64,000 bases of DNA, taken from an uncultured Phocaeicola sp. GTDB lineage: Bacteria; Bacteroidota; Bacteroidia; Bacteroidales; Bacteroidaceae. Positions 24,001 through 32,282 of the stretch are shown here, one piece after another. The stretch spans positions 102,869-166,868 of the forward strand of contig CAOYQO010000005.1 of the NCBI GenBank assembly GCA_948566455.1, read 5' to 3'. The notes beneath the pieces are model-generated. The model was not told the origin of the DNA, did no database searches, and was given only the letters and a program-made list of their open reading frames with translations. A program made the position numbers and the translations under genes. Each line of letters begins with the position of its first letter. Position 1 is the first letter of the stretch.

Positions 24001-24429
24001 GAAGGCAAGAAAGACAAGGCGTTGAAAGCCCTTGACTACTGTTCGGAAGTAATCCCAAGCACCACCGTGCCCCACGATTACATCATGAGCAGTTCAAAAG
24101 AAATGGCCGACGATTATCTGGCGTTAGGTGAAAAAGAAAAGGGAGAAGCCATTCTGAATGATCTGGCAAACAAATCGGTGGAATACATCACCTGGTACCT
24201 GAGTCTGGATGACCAACGCCTGCAAGGTTCATACGAGGACTGTCTGCGCTATTTCTATATTCTGGATGAGATCAACAAGAGCCTTGCCCGCGCAAATGCT
24301 GCCGGCGGTGTACAAGGTGAAGGTGAACAACAGAAAAAATCAGATATGGCAAGCCACTATGCCAAGAAGTTTGAAGACCTCTATGAGGTGTTCAACAAAC
24401 GTGTAGGCGGCGGAGCAGGCAGAAAGTAA
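21025..24429 (+). CDS. DUF2723 multi-pass membrane protein (glycosyltransferase-like)
   Basis: A 1134-residue inner-membrane protein. The DUF2723 domain begins at the N-terminus (TIEPTASFWDCPEFITTGYK followed by VGHPPGAPFF), and many hydrophobic segments fill about residues 8-680. DUF2723 resembles the protein-O-mannosyltransferase/GT-C fold, in which the early Asp/Glu of a periplasmic loop is catalytic (here the WDCPE region). The role is therefore probably transfer of a sugar from a lipid carrier at the periplasmic face (inference). The last 400 residues are soluble and include a helical repeat-like region (about 965-1125), perhaps TPR-like. It is a single-gene unit ending at a strong terminator; the polysaccharide deacetylase follows. 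Confidence 0.82.
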   Translation: MKQYKLVNNLVGWLAFVIAAYTYCMTIEPTASFWDCPEFITTGYKLEVGHPPGAPFFMLTANLFSQFTSDPSQVARMVNTMSALMSAACILFLFWSITHLVKKLICPDDKEMTLGKLITIMGSGLVGALAYTWSDTFWFSAVEGEVYAYSSLFTAVVFWLILKWESVANEPHSDRWLVLIAYLTGLSIGVHLLNLLCIPAIVLVYYYKKNPDANLKGSLLALTGSMVLVAAVLYGIVPGVVKVGGWFELLFVNSFGMPFNSGLIVYIILLAASIIWGVYESYTEKSRKRMNISFMVTIAMLGIPFYGYGWSSALIGIIILGILGVYLFADLNKKYQISARTLNTSLLCIMMIMVGYSSYALIVIRSTANTPMDQNSPEDIFTLGEYLGREQYGTRPLFYGQTYASKPALKEVDGGCVYDVTEGAPVYQRKEKATPDEKDSYEVVRHKTDYKYAQNMLFPRMYSDAHAQAYEDWLGGIKGVQVPYDQCGQMVMVKVPTQWDNIKFFFIYQLNYMYWRYFMWNFAGRQNDIQGQGEIEHGNWITGIPFVDKFLVGDQSLLPSDLKNNKGHNVFYCLPLILGLIGLFWQAYKTKRITTPNGEEIEEPVGIQQFWIVFFLFFMTGLAIVLYLNQTPMQPRERDYAYAGSFYAFAIWIGMGVAGIAQWLQGKLGEKPASVIATVVCLFVPIQMVSQTWDDHDRSNRYVARDFGQNYLSTVQEEGNPIIFTNGDNDTFPLWYNQETEGFRTDVRVCNLSYLQTDWYIDQMKRQAYDSPAVPIEWSRLEYVQGHNEGVAVRPEVMESINNFYKQNPEEAAKEFGDNPYELKNILKYWVRSPKEGLQLIPTDSIVIKLDKEAVKRSGMMIPDSLHGEIPDYMSISLKGKRMLYKSELMMLEMLANTNWERPLYMAITVGSDNHLNLGNNFMQEGLAYRITPFNTTRLNARIDSEKMYDNLMNKFKFGGINNPDIYIDETVMRMCQTHRRMFIQLATQLIKEGKKDKALKALDYCSEVIPSTTVPHDYIMSSSKEMADDYLALGEKEKGEAILNDLANKSVEYITWYLSLDDQRLQGSYEDCLRYFYILDEINKSLARANAAGGVQGEGEQQKKSDMASHYAKKFEDLYEVFNKRVGGGAGRK

Positions 24430-24432
24430 ATA

Positions 24433-24466
24433 AAAGGTGTGGATTCTGCGGTGAATCCACACCTTT
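24433..24466 (+). terminator. Strong terminator after the DUF2723 gene
   Basis: A perfect 14-bp stem, AAAGGTGTGGATTC / GAATCCACACCTTT, with a 6-nt loop. It starts 4 bp after the stop codon and ends in TTTATATTTG. Confidence 0.85.
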
Positions 24467-24473
24467 ATATTTG
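24466..24473 (+). promoter_or_regulatory. -7 element of the deacetylase gene, abutting the terminator
   Basis: TATATTTG is a perfect -7 match whose first base is the last base of the terminator stem. The start codon is 27 bp downstream. Confidence 0.45.
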
Positions 24474-24499
24474 TATAACCAACAAAAGCACACACATTC

Positions 24500-25111
24500 A
24501 TGTTTATAGAACAACCCCCGCTGATACTCCGCTGGCTTTATCCACGCGCCTTCTGGCGAATGGACAAGAATGAAAAAGCGGTCTATCTGACTTTCGATGA
24601 CGGGCCGATTCCCGAAATCACACCGTGGGTACTCGATTTATTAGACAAGTACAATATCAAGGCTACCTTCTTTTTGGTGGGCGACAATGTGCGCAAGCAT
24701 CCCAAGGAATTCCAGATGATTGTAGAACGGGGACATCGTTTGGGAAATCATACTTTTAACCATATCCGGGGATTCGAATACCGAAGCAAGAACTATCTGG
24801 CCAATACGGACAAAGCAAACGAGCTGATCCATACCAACCTGTTCCGTCCGCCACATGGCCACATGCGCTGGATGCAGTACATGGTGCTGCGGCATAAATA
24901 CCAGATTGTAATGTGGGACTTGGTTACCCGTGACTATAGCAACAAGCTGAATGGAAGACAGGTACTGAGGAAGGTAAAACATTATGTGAGGAATGGCTCC
25001 ATCATTACTTTCCATGACTCCATCAAGGCAGAGAAAAACATGAAATACGCCTTGCCCCGGGCCATAGAATGGCTGTTGGAACAAGGCTATGAATTCAAGG
25101 TATTTGACTGA
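24500..25111 (+). CDS. Polysaccharide deacetylase (NodB/CE4 domain)
   Basis: A 203-residue metal-dependent deacetylase. The five CE4 motifs can be followed: TFDDGP (31-36, with D33 and D34), the zinc triad HTFNH (H84, H88), RPPHG (116-120), the VMWDLVTRDY segment and the final ITFHDS block with its His. Family members remove N- or O-acetyl groups from peptidoglycan or envelope/exopolysaccharide. There is no clear signal peptide, so the site of action is uncertain. It is preceded by its own promoter and followed by a terminator that overlaps its last codons. Confidence 0.88.
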   Translation: MFIEQPPLILRWLYPRAFWRMDKNEKAVYLTFDDGPIPEITPWVLDLLDKYNIKATFFLVGDNVRKHPKEFQMIVERGHRLGNHTFNHIRGFEYRSKNYLANTDKANELIHTNLFRPPHGHMRWMQYMVLRHKYQIVMWDLVTRDYSNKLNGRQVLRKVKHYVRNGSIITFHDSIKAEKNMKYALPRAIEWLLEQGYEFKVFD

Positions 25112-25135
25112 TAAAGCCAAATACCTTGTTTTTTT
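25096..25135 (+). terminator. Terminator overlapping the end of the deacetylase gene
   Basis: CAAGGTATTTG (inside the last codons) pairs perfectly with CAAATACCTTG at 25118-25128 and is followed by T7. The stop codon is in the loop. Confidence 0.88.
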
Positions 25136-25168
25136 CGTGGCGTATACGCATACCCTCTTGTATATGTA

Positions 25169-26341
25169 TTATTTTATGGCAACTGCCAATGGATTACGTA
25201 TCTTCCGGGCATATTCTTCCAAATATTTATTCCAATCGGTATCGGCTTCGAAACCATATTTGCTCCAGCCTGATCCCCAATAATAAATATACTCGGCTCC
25301 CGGTTCATAATCATTAACCGCCAACACATGGCCCAAAGCATCCCCACGTTCCTTCCGTTCCTTTTCGGAGAACACTTGGGCAAACGCTCCTTTGACGGTA
25401 GCCGGGAATACGGCTCCTATGTAAATCACTCCATTGTTATTGGCAGCATTCTCCGTAGAGTCTGCATAAGCTATATAGCCTGCGTCTGCATCAAAACTAT
25501 ATCCCATAGGATTCTGTTTGTGCAATACAATGCCGGTCACCACCGGAGTGATTTCCTGCAAATTGTCAAAAGAAACCACAGTCTTGTTCAACTGCGACCC
25601 CTTGTCCAAAGAAATGATACGCGTTTCTATCACACTTGAATCCCCTTTTACAACCAACGGATTATAGACCAACTTAGCTGTGAATCGGAGCGGACCGTTA
25701 TCCAAGATTTCACAATCCTTGTAACAATAGGGATAAACAATGGTACTATCAGGGAATAAAGCAGCTGTTCCTCCACCCAGAGTCGGGCCCACTGCATAGC
25801 AGTCCATTCCGTTTCCATGATCTACATGATAAGAAATACCCCGGTTCAAGTCACCGTCATAACGATCCTCCACTACCGGTTCGGACACACTTTTAGTCCA
25901 GATATCATAACCAAAGGCACGCTCGCCCTTCTCCTGCAAAGCAGGACCGTATGCACGATAAGCGGCACGGTCATTCTCCCATGCCACATCATCCAAACGT
26001 TCGGGATATTGACGCCCGCAAGCAACCACATCCACCGGCTGCGGAGTTCCTTCTGCAATTGTATAAACAGCCGAGGCATCCCCTTTCACCGAAGCAGGAA
26101 AGATAAGCATATCATCGTATGTTATCTGATAAGGTACTTCAAGCCCGTTCTCGTCCAATACGATAACCTGTGCCGTATCGGGTAATTGTAGTTTGCCTGT
26201 TATTTCAGCCATAGAGATTTCCACCATTTCCCCATTTCTGTCAATGGAAAGCGGATTGGTTATAGTGACAGTCACCGGCTCCTTTTGCGAACAGGAAAAC
26301 ATAGCTAACGCCGTTGCGACTGCTAAAAAGATTTTTTTCAT
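25169..26341 (-). CDS. DUF4861 lipoprotein of the kdu (uronate) operon
   Basis: A 390-residue protein with a short signal peptide and lipobox Cys17 (LAMFSC), followed by SQKEP. The body is beta-rich and matches the DUF4861 family, seen beside kduI/kduD and pectin genes in Bacteroidales (family knowledge). Its biochemical activity is not known to me. The frame stays open to 26407, but a perfect -7 promoter element (26370-26377) lies inside that extension, and MKKIFLAVATALAMFSC is a proper lipoprotein start, so I place the start at 26341. It is 96 bp downstream of kduD and can be transcribed from kduI and from its own promoter. A periplasmic role on unsaturated uronic-acid oligosaccharides is inference. 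Confidence 0.78.
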   Translation of the reverse strand: MKKIFLAVATALAMFSCSQKEPVTVTITNPLSIDRNGEMVEISMAEITGKLQLPDTAQVIVLDENGLEVPYQITYDDMLIFPASVKGDASAVYTIAEGTPQPVDVVACGRQYPERLDDVAWENDRAAYRAYGPALQEKGERAFGYDIWTKSVSEPVVEDRYDGDLNRGISYHVDHGNGMDCYAVGPTLGGGTAALFPDSTIVYPYCYKDCEILDNGPLRFTAKLVYNPLVVKGDSSVIETRIISLDKGSQLNKTVVSFDNLQEITPVVTGIVLHKQNPMGYSFDADAGYIAYADSTENAANNNGVIYIGAVFPATVKGAFAQVFSEKERKERGDALGHVLAVNDYEPGAEYIYYWGSGWSKYGFEADTDWNKYLEEYARKIRNPLAVAIK

Positions 26342-26369
26342 ACTATTTATTGTTTGTCGAACTGAAAGA

Positions 26370-26377
26370 CAAAAATA
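26370..26377 (-). promoter_or_regulatory. -7 element of the DUF4861 gene
   Basis: TATTTTTG on the minus strand, a perfect match, 28 bp before the chosen start at 26341. It decides the start codon of that gene. Confidence 0.6.
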
Positions 26378-26437
26378 CAAAGAATCTGCAAGTATCAACA
26401 AAGACACAAGCAGATTCTTTCTATTTATATCTACTAA

Positions 26438-27241
26438 TTATTTAGGCTGCTTACCAATGTAGGCCAGAATACCGCCATCTACATAGAGAATATGGCCATT
26501 GACGGCATTAGATGCTTCAGATGCAAGGAATACGGCAGGACCGGTCAATTCCTGCGGATCCAACCAACGGCCGGCCGGAGTCTTGGCACAGATGAATGTA
26601 TCAAACGGATGACGACTTCCATCGGGCTGGATTTCACGTAACGGAGCTGTTTGCGGAGTAGCGATATAGCCCGGACCGATACCATTACACTGAATGTTGT
26701 ATTCTCCGTATTCAGAACAGATGTTACGGGTCAACATCTTCAAACCACCTTTAGCGGCAGCGTATGCAGAAACGGTTTCACGACCCAACTCAGACATCAT
26801 AGAGCAGATATTGATGATTTTTCCGTGTCCTTTTTCCATCATCGCAGGCAAAACCGCTTTAGAAACAATGAACGGAGCATTCAAGTCAATATCAATAACA
26901 CGGCGGAAATCGGCAGCTTCCATCTCGTGCATCGGAACGCGACGGATAATACCGGCATTGTTTACAAGAATATCGATGGTACCTACTTCTTTTGCAATAG
27001 TGGCAACCATAGCCTGTACGGCAGGTTCGTCAGTAACATCGCATACATATCCGTGTGCCTTGATTCCTTTTTCAGCGTAAGAAGCCAGACCTTTATCCAC
27101 CAATTCCTGATTGATGTCGTTGAAACAGATGGTTGCGCCCTGTTCTGCAAAAGCAGATGCAATAGCAAAACCGATACCATAAGAAGCGCCTGTTACAAGA
27201 GCTACTTTACCTTCCAAAGAAAAATTCAAATACTGATTCAT
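26438..27241 (-). CDS. kduD: 2-dehydro-3-deoxy-D-gluconate 5-dehydrogenase
   Basis: A 267-residue classical short-chain dehydrogenase. The cofactor motif TGASYGIG is at 17-24, NNAG is in the expected place, and the catalytic SAYAAAKGG (YxxxK) is intact. With KduI immediately upstream, the reaction is reduction of 3-deoxy-D-glycero-2,5-hexodiulosonate (DKII) to 2-keto-3-deoxygluconate with NAD(P)H, which feeds pectin- or glycosaminoglycan-derived unsaturated uronates into the KDG pathway (established knowledge). It is 36 bp downstream of kduI. A gluconate 5-dehydrogenase is the usual alternative name for this sequence type; the context favours KduD. Confidence 0.9.
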   Translation of the reverse strand: MNQYLNFSLEGKVALVTGASYGIGFAIASAFAEQGATICFNDINQELVDKGLASYAEKGIKAHGYVCDVTDEPAVQAMVATIAKEVGTIDILVNNAGIIRRVPMHEMEAADFRRVIDIDLNAPFIVSKAVLPAMMEKGHGKIINICSMMSELGRETVSAYAAAKGGLKMLTRNICSEYGEYNIQCNGIGPGYIATPQTAPLREIQPDGSRHPFDTFICAKTPAGRWLDPQELTGPAVFLASEASNAVNGHILYVDGGILAYIGKQPK

Positions 27242-27277
27242 GATACTTATATTATTAAATTAATGAAGTTATATGAT

Positions 27278-28120
27278 TTATTTCAAGTCTGTAATCAATG
27301 AGAAGTCCTGATCACCGTAATCCAGATTCTCTCCACCCATACCCCAGATAAAGGTATAGTTGTGTGTTGCCGCCGCACTATGGATAGACCATTCGGGAGA
27401 CAAGACTGCCTGATCGCCTTTCATCCATATATGACGGGTTTCATCCACTTCTCCCATAAAATGGCAAACAGCGTGTTCATCGGGCACTTCGAAATAGAAG
27501 TAGGCTTCCATACGGCGGCTGTGCACGTGCGCCGGCATGGTGTTCCACACACTTCCCGGTTTCAGTTCGGTCATTCCCATCTGCAACTGGCAGGTAGGCA
27601 ATACCTGACTGACCAGCATCTTGTTGATGCAACGATGGTTGGACCCTTCCAATGAACCCATTTCAGCAACGATGGCATCTGCCTTGGTCACTTTTTTATC
27701 GGGATAGTTACGATGAGCGGTAACAGAGTTAAAATAGAATTTGGCAGGGTTCTTGACATCTTTACTTTCAAAAGTCACTTCCCGGTCTCCCGAACCCAGA
27801 TAAAGCGCTTCTTTATAATCCAGTTCGAACACGGCATCTCCGGCTTTGACCACACCGGGACCGCCCACATTGAAGATCCCCATTTCACGGCGGGTAAGGA
27901 AATAAGGCGCTTTCAACGGATCGATAGCCTCCAGCTTCAATACCTCCCCTACGGGTCTGGCTCCTCCTACAATCATGCGGTCATACATGGAATAAACCAT
28001 GTTCACCTCATTGTCCGAAAATACTTTTTCCATTAAGAAATCCCGTCGTATCCTTTGGGTGTCATAGCCTTTGGCATCTTCGGGATGCGCGGCATAACGG
28101 ATTTCATAATTTGTCTTCAT
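27278..28120 (-). CDS. kduI: 5-dehydro-4-deoxy-D-glucuronate isomerase
   Basis: A 280-residue cupin-fold isomerase converting 5-keto-4-deoxyuronate (from unsaturated galacturonate or glucuronate) to DKII. The zinc-binding cupin block MPAHVHSRRMEAYFYF is clear, with two His and one Glu, and the late block WSIHSAAATHNYTFIWGMGG gives another His. Length is normal. First gene of a kduI-kduD-DUF4861 operon with its own promoter. The two glycan systems to the right, one of which encodes a pectate lyase, would supply its substrate. Confidence 0.95.
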   Translation of the reverse strand: MKTNYEIRYAAHPEDAKGYDTQRIRRDFLMEKVFSDNEVNMVYSMYDRMIVGGARPVGEVLKLEAIDPLKAPYFLTRREMGIFNVGGPGVVKAGDAVFELDYKEALYLGSGDREVTFESKDVKNPAKFYFNSVTAHRNYPDKKVTKADAIVAEMGSLEGSNHRCINKMLVSQVLPTCQLQMGMTELKPGSVWNTMPAHVHSRRMEAYFYFEVPDEHAVCHFMGEVDETRHIWMKGDQAVLSPEWSIHSAAATHNYTFIWGMGGENLDYGDQDFSLITDLK

Positions 28121-28169
28121 AAGCAGCTATTTTATGTTTTTATAGTATTCCGAATTATTTCGACTTGGG

Positions 28170-28177
28170 CAAAGTTA
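28170..28177 (-). promoter_or_regulatory. -7 element of the kdu operon
   Basis: TAACTTTG on the minus strand, a perfect TAnnTTTG match, about 50 bp before the kduI start. The 28121-28290 gap holds nothing else I recognise. Confidence 0.55.
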
Positions 28178-28290
28178 CGAAACAATCTTGTTCCGATGCT
28201 GCAAAAATCGTTCAGAATAGGTATAAATTTTGTCCTATTATATGCAAAATCTGCTACTTAATACGTTTCAGAACATTCAAAAACTCAAAT

Positions 28291-29691
28291 TCAACGAGAT
28301 AAAATATCACAAAACTTATCTTGGAACGCACGCGCCCGGCTTAATTTCAGTACATTCTGATTGATGATAACAAAGGCCAGTTGATGTCCGTCAGCAGCTT
28401 TTACATAGCCTGCCAGCGAGCTGACTCCGGTTACAGAACCTGTTTTTGCATGCACATTTCCACGGGCCTTGGTCTGCTTCATCCGGTTTTGTAAAGTACC
28501 GTCCACTCCGGCTATGGGCAGGGACTCATAGAAAGGAAGAAAAATTTCCCGATGATAGTAGGCATATTTCAAATACTCCAACAGTAAACGTGGAGAGATA
28601 TAATTATAAACGGAAACACCGCTGCCGTCCGCTATCTTATAGTTCTCCGGGTTAAACCCTAAAGCTGTTTTCATAAAGGCGTGAATGGCATCGGTTCCAT
28701 CTTCTCCCGTCACCCGTTTATGCAGGGAACGCTTGGCAGCCAAATGATAAAACATTGATTCGGCGCACAGGTTATCACTTTTCTTCAAAGCTCTTTCCAA
28801 CACTTCCTTGAGTGGTCTTCGGACGGTATAAAGCGTAACTATACTGTCGGCCGTTACAGGACAATCGGCATACGTGCAAGTTCGCGCTTCAATTCCTTTG
28901 CTGCGCAAACGGCTGACAAAGGTATGGAAAAAGAAATCTTTGGAAGTATATACATTCAATTTCTCAGTATAGGGATAAGAAACATTTCCGGAAACGGTAA
29001 TGATATTGCCATTGCTGAGCCAGTTGCGGGTGATTTTCAGCTTCCCGGCTTGCGGATTACGGCTCACCCCGTGATTATGAACCTGATAATAATCGGAAAC
29101 CGGCGTACAAACGACTTTAGGCAACGAGTCCTTCTGAGCAGGAGAAACCGATACATCCACGCAGCCCCTATTCAGCATGAGAGGGGAAAGATAGGGCTGG
29201 AAGGAGTAAGGAGTATCGTCCCAACACCAGCCGGAACCCCAATAAACCGAGTCTGTCATGGAAACATCCGCCGCAAGGGTGTCTGTCACATAACGGATGC
29301 CTTGACTTGCCAACGCATCTACCAGACGGTCCAGATCCTCGTCCATAAATTCCGGATCAAAACCGCCTATCAGATACAGACTGCCTTTCAACGTGTCATT
29401 TTCTATCTTTCCACGATAACGGAGACCGGTATCCATGGTATAATCCGCTCCCAGTTGCGCCAAGGCGGTAACCGAAGTGATTATCTTCTCAACAGAAGCA
29501 GGACGGTATAGTTTCTCGTCCTGATAACGGTAAACGGATTTCCCGGTGGTCAGATCGAATACGGCAATACCCACTTCGGATGTTTTCAGAACTTCCTCAT
29601 GCAGTAAAGCGTCCAGCCGCTGAGATAGCGGCTGGGCGTTTATGAAGTGAATAGATAAAATCAGTAAAAAGAAAAATAAAACTCGTTTCAT
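28291..29691 (-). CDS. dacB: D-alanyl-D-alanine carboxypeptidase/endopeptidase (PBP4, DacB type)
   Basis: A 466-residue periplasmic penicillin-binding protein of peptidase family S13. The signal peptide is MKRVLFFFLLILSIHFINA. The three active-site motifs are present: SxxK as S66-VE-K69 (PASVEKI), SDN in KKSDNLCAE and KTG in HAKTGSVTGVSS. It removes the terminal D-Ala or cleaves cross-links in peptidoglycan (family knowledge). Its start codon overlaps the stop of the lipoamide dehydrogenase gene by one base (TAATG), so the two are cotranscribed and probably coupled, despite unrelated roles. Confidence 0.92.
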   Translation of the reverse strand: MKRVLFFFLLILSIHFINAQPLSQRLDALLHEEVLKTSEVGIAVFDLTTGKSVYRYQDEKLYRPASVEKIITSVTALAQLGADYTMDTGLRYRGKIENDTLKGSLYLIGGFDPEFMDEDLDRLVDALASQGIRYVTDTLAADVSMTDSVYWGSGWCWDDTPYSFQPYLSPLMLNRGCVDVSVSPAQKDSLPKVVCTPVSDYYQVHNHGVSRNPQAGKLKITRNWLSNGNIITVSGNVSYPYTEKLNVYTSKDFFFHTFVSRLRSKGIEARTCTYADCPVTADSIVTLYTVRRPLKEVLERALKKSDNLCAESMFYHLAAKRSLHKRVTGEDGTDAIHAFMKTALGFNPENYKIADGSGVSVYNYISPRLLLEYLKYAYYHREIFLPFYESLPIAGVDGTLQNRMKQTKARGNVHAKTGSVTGVSSLAGYVKAADGHQLAFVIINQNVLKLSRARAFQDKFCDILSR

Positions 29692-31031
29692 TATAGTTCC
29701 CTGAATATCTCACCCACAGTAGGATGAGGGAATACATATCGTTTCCAATCCTCTATGGTCTTACCATCCTCAATAGCCATACCTGCCAATACAATCAGCT
29801 CGGAAGCAGGATTACCCAACATATGCGCTCCCAATACAGTACCGTCTTCGGCTGCCAAAACTTTGCAGACACCGTTCACTCCTTCATTCTCGGCTACAAA
29901 ACGCCCGGAGTAAGCCATCGGCAACTTAACGGCTCGATAAGGAATACCTGCGGCCTGCAAAGCTTCCTCGCTCATACCTACCCCGGCAATCTCAGGATTT
30001 GTATAGACCACACCCGGTATGGCACGATAACTCATCGCATCTTCCTTACCTGTAATATGATGGACAGCCACTTCCGCCTCACGCACGGCGGTATGTGCCA
30101 ACAAAGAGACTCCGTTCAAATCACCGCATACATAGACACCGGGGACAGAAGATTGCAAATGTTCATCTACTTTGATGCATCTGCGTTCCGTCCATTCCAA
30201 ATTCAGATTTTCCAGTCCGAAACCTTTTGTCACCGGACGACGGCCTACACTCATCAATAACTTATCAGCTGTAACAGTTCCTGCTCCATCTGCATTTTCG
30301 TATGACACAGTAATACCGGTCTCCCCTTTGGATACCCCTACTACTTTCGTACTGAGCAGGAACTTGATTCCTTTTTTGGCATATTCAGCCCGGAGCATGG
30401 CCGACAGCTCTTTATCCATGCCACCCAGGATTTCATCCAACATTTCGACCACAGTCACCTGTACTCCCAAACTGGTGAAGAAAGAAGCAAATTCCATACC
30501 GATCACTCCACCGCCGACAATAGTCAATGAAGCAGGTACTTCTTTATTATCCAGTGCATCACGGTGCGTCCAGTAATCCACGTTTTCCACTCCCGGAATA
30601 GGAGGAATAAATGTTTCACTGCCGGTACACAGCAGCAAATTCTCACATTCGTAGGTTTCCCCACCGCATTGGATGGTATTCTTATCTACAATCGTGGCTT
30701 CTCCCGTTACTATATTTACCTGATGCGCAGTCAGTTTTGCCTTGATTCCCAATACCAGCTTACGAACCACCTTTGATTTACGCGCCACAATCTTTCCTAA
30801 ATCAAAAGAAGCTTCAGACACATTCACGGCATACTTTGAAGCATGTTTCGCATAATCATATACTTTAGCCGAATAAAGCAAGGTCTTGGTAGGAATACAT
30901 CCCTCATTCAGGCAGACACCGCCCAGACTTCTTTTTTCGAACAATACAACACTCAGTCCTGCCTTTCCGGCAGCTTCGGCAGCAGTATACCCTGCGGGAC
31001 CTCCACCGATGATTGCAATTTGATATTTCAT
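29691..31031 (-). CDS. lpdA: Dihydrolipoyl dehydrogenase
   Basis: A 446-residue FAD-dependent disulfide oxidoreductase. It shows the N-terminal FAD motif GGGPAGYTAA (9-18), the redox pair C40/C45 in GGVCLNEGCIPTK, the NAD motif GGGVIGMEFASFF, and the C-terminal HPTVGEIF block with the catalytic His-Glu pair donated to the partner subunit. It reoxidises lipoyl groups of 2-oxoacid dehydrogenases or the glycine cleavage system. No E1/E2, lipoate or gcv genes are near it; its neighbours are dacB and a PH-domain protein. Confidence 0.93.
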   Translation of the reverse strand: MKYQIAIIGGGPAGYTAAEAAGKAGLSVVLFEKRSLGGVCLNEGCIPTKTLLYSAKVYDYAKHASKYAVNVSEASFDLGKIVARKSKVVRKLVLGIKAKLTAHQVNIVTGEATIVDKNTIQCGGETYECENLLLCTGSETFIPPIPGVENVDYWTHRDALDNKEVPASLTIVGGGVIGMEFASFFTSLGVQVTVVEMLDEILGGMDKELSAMLRAEYAKKGIKFLLSTKVVGVSKGETGITVSYENADGAGTVTADKLLMSVGRRPVTKGFGLENLNLEWTERRCIKVDEHLQSSVPGVYVCGDLNGVSLLAHTAVREAEVAVHHITGKEDAMSYRAIPGVVYTNPEIAGVGMSEEALQAAGIPYRAVKLPMAYSGRFVAENEGVNGVCKVLAAEDGTVLGAHMLGNPASELIVLAGMAIEDGKTIEDWKRYVFPHPTVGEIFREL

Positions 31032-31080
31032 GGTATTTATTTTGGGTTAATTAGTTTTTATCTGTTCAAAACCTTCAACA

Positions 31081-31494
31081 TTATTCCTCCTCTATCCTAT
31101 GCTCCAGCCGCTTCACCAACGCATTGATAAATTCTTCCGGCTTTACAGGAACCAATGACAATAAATTTTTCTTCTCATAATGTATCAATACATATTTCGA
31201 AGGCATAATTCCACCGAATCCGGAACTTCGTTTCAGCTCCACATCCGTAATGTCAGTCAAGGGAATGGTCTTCCCTTTATAAAAACGACCATAATACACC
31301 ACCAGCTTTCCATCCGCAGTCAGCGTATAAGTAGAATGGATAATACGTTCAATGGTAATGATCAGCCCCAATGCCACCACCAATCCTATCATTGCCTTCA
31401 TACACCAGAAAGCAAATACCATGACGGCTGTCAGCAGTATCAGAAACAGATAAGTGCCTCCTGCTATCTTCACATGAAAAATTCGATTCATCAT
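31081..31494 (-). CDS. Small membrane protein with bacterial PH-like domain
   Basis: A 137-residue protein: two hydrophobic helices (about 10-50) followed by a bacterial pleckstrin-homology-like beta domain (TYTLTADGKLVVYYGRF, then IPLTDITDVELKRSSG), the arrangement of bPH_2/YdbT-like proteins. The function is unknown; such proteins are usually small inner-membrane accessories. The frame is open to 31545, but a near-consensus -7 box (TATCTTTC on the minus strand) lies around 31510-31520, so the start is most likely the MM pair at 31494/31491. It is 49 bp upstream of lpdA, probably in the same transcript. Confidence 0.65.
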   Translation of the reverse strand: MMNRIFHVKIAGGTYLFLILLTAVMVFAFWCMKAMIGLVVALGLIITIERIIHSTYTLTADGKLVVYYGRFYKGKTIPLTDITDVELKRSSGFGGIMPSKYVLIHYEKKNLLSLVPVKPEEFINALVKRLEHRIEEE

Positions 31495-31566
31495 CTTATT
31501 GTAATTTGCCCGAAAGATAATAAATTTATCGTTTATCGACCTCATTACGGCGCAGAATAAGAGAAT

Positions 31567-32127
31567 TTATCCTTTTTTTGTCCTCTTTACTGTACGTTTC
31601 ATCTTCAAAGCATACAAATTTAATTCGATAGAAGATTCCGTTTCTGTTATATCACCCTCATCAGTCAGCAGTTCATTCAGCAGTTCTCCACTACGTTGTA
31701 CCAGACTCTTCCTCTTTTCCTCATCATACTCGGTAGCCATGATATTTACATTCCGTACTAATGTCCTTAACTTAAAGAATGATTCGATAATGGCAAAAGT
31801 AGTTGCGGTAGCTCTCGGACCTTTTAATATAGTAGCCAACATATACAATCCCCGTTCTGTAAAAGCTTTGGGGACAACGGTTGAATACTTCAAACTTTCT
31901 AACCGGTGGAAATTTTCCACCAGTTCCTGTTTTTCAGATAATTGCAAGCTAAAACAGTAATTTTCAGGGAATTTATCTGCATTATTTTTTACTGCTTTAT
32001 TTATATCCCTGGTTTCTACGCCATAAAGCTTAGCTACATCCCGGTCTATCAGTACTTTCTCACCCCTCAACTCAATTATAAGTTCTTTTACCTCACTTTC
32101 GTGAATGATTTCTTTATTGTTTTCCAT
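31567..32127 (-). CDS. ORF6N-domain DNA-binding protein
   Basis: A 186-residue protein. The ORF6N domain fills residues about 12-100: LRGEKVLIDRDVAKLYGVET, then NADKFPENYCFSL and VPKAFTERGLYMLATIL. The C-terminal part is helical and charged, ending in a basic tail (KMKRTVKRTKKG). ORF6N domains occur in phage antirepressors and in many chromosomal Bacteroides genes and probably bind DNA. No other phage gene is near, so it is a stray or domesticated copy. It is divergent from nadB, with a weak -7 box (TAACTTTC, 32149-32156). Confidence 0.8.
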   Translation of the reverse strand: MENNKEIIHESEVKELIIELRGEKVLIDRDVAKLYGVETRDINKAVKNNADKFPENYCFSLQLSEKQELVENFHRLESLKYSTVVPKAFTERGLYMLATILKGPRATATTFAIIESFFKLRTLVRNVNIMATEYDEEKRKSLVQRSGELLNELLTDEGDITETESSIELNLYALKMKRTVKRTKKG

Positions 32128-32254
32128 CCTATTCTATTTAAAAATGCAGAAAGTTACACTTTTAATTTCATACTTGCATTATCTATTTCGTTTATTCTTC
32201 ACGAAAAAAATAGTAAAAACAAGAGCAAAAGGTACAATGAATAAAGGTTTTTCG

Positions 32255-32262
32255 TAGCTTTG
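32255..32262 (+). promoter_or_regulatory. -7 element of nadB
   Basis: TAGCTTTG is a perfect match to TAnnTTTG, 20 bp before the start codon. Confidence 0.6.
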
Positions 32263-32282
32263 CACCCATAAAGCATATTATC

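Noticed and set aside
31567..32127. The ORF6N protein as a sign of a prophage
   Set aside because: No integrase, capsid, lysis or other phage gene is nearby, and ORF6N genes are common as single chromosomal genes in Bacteroides.
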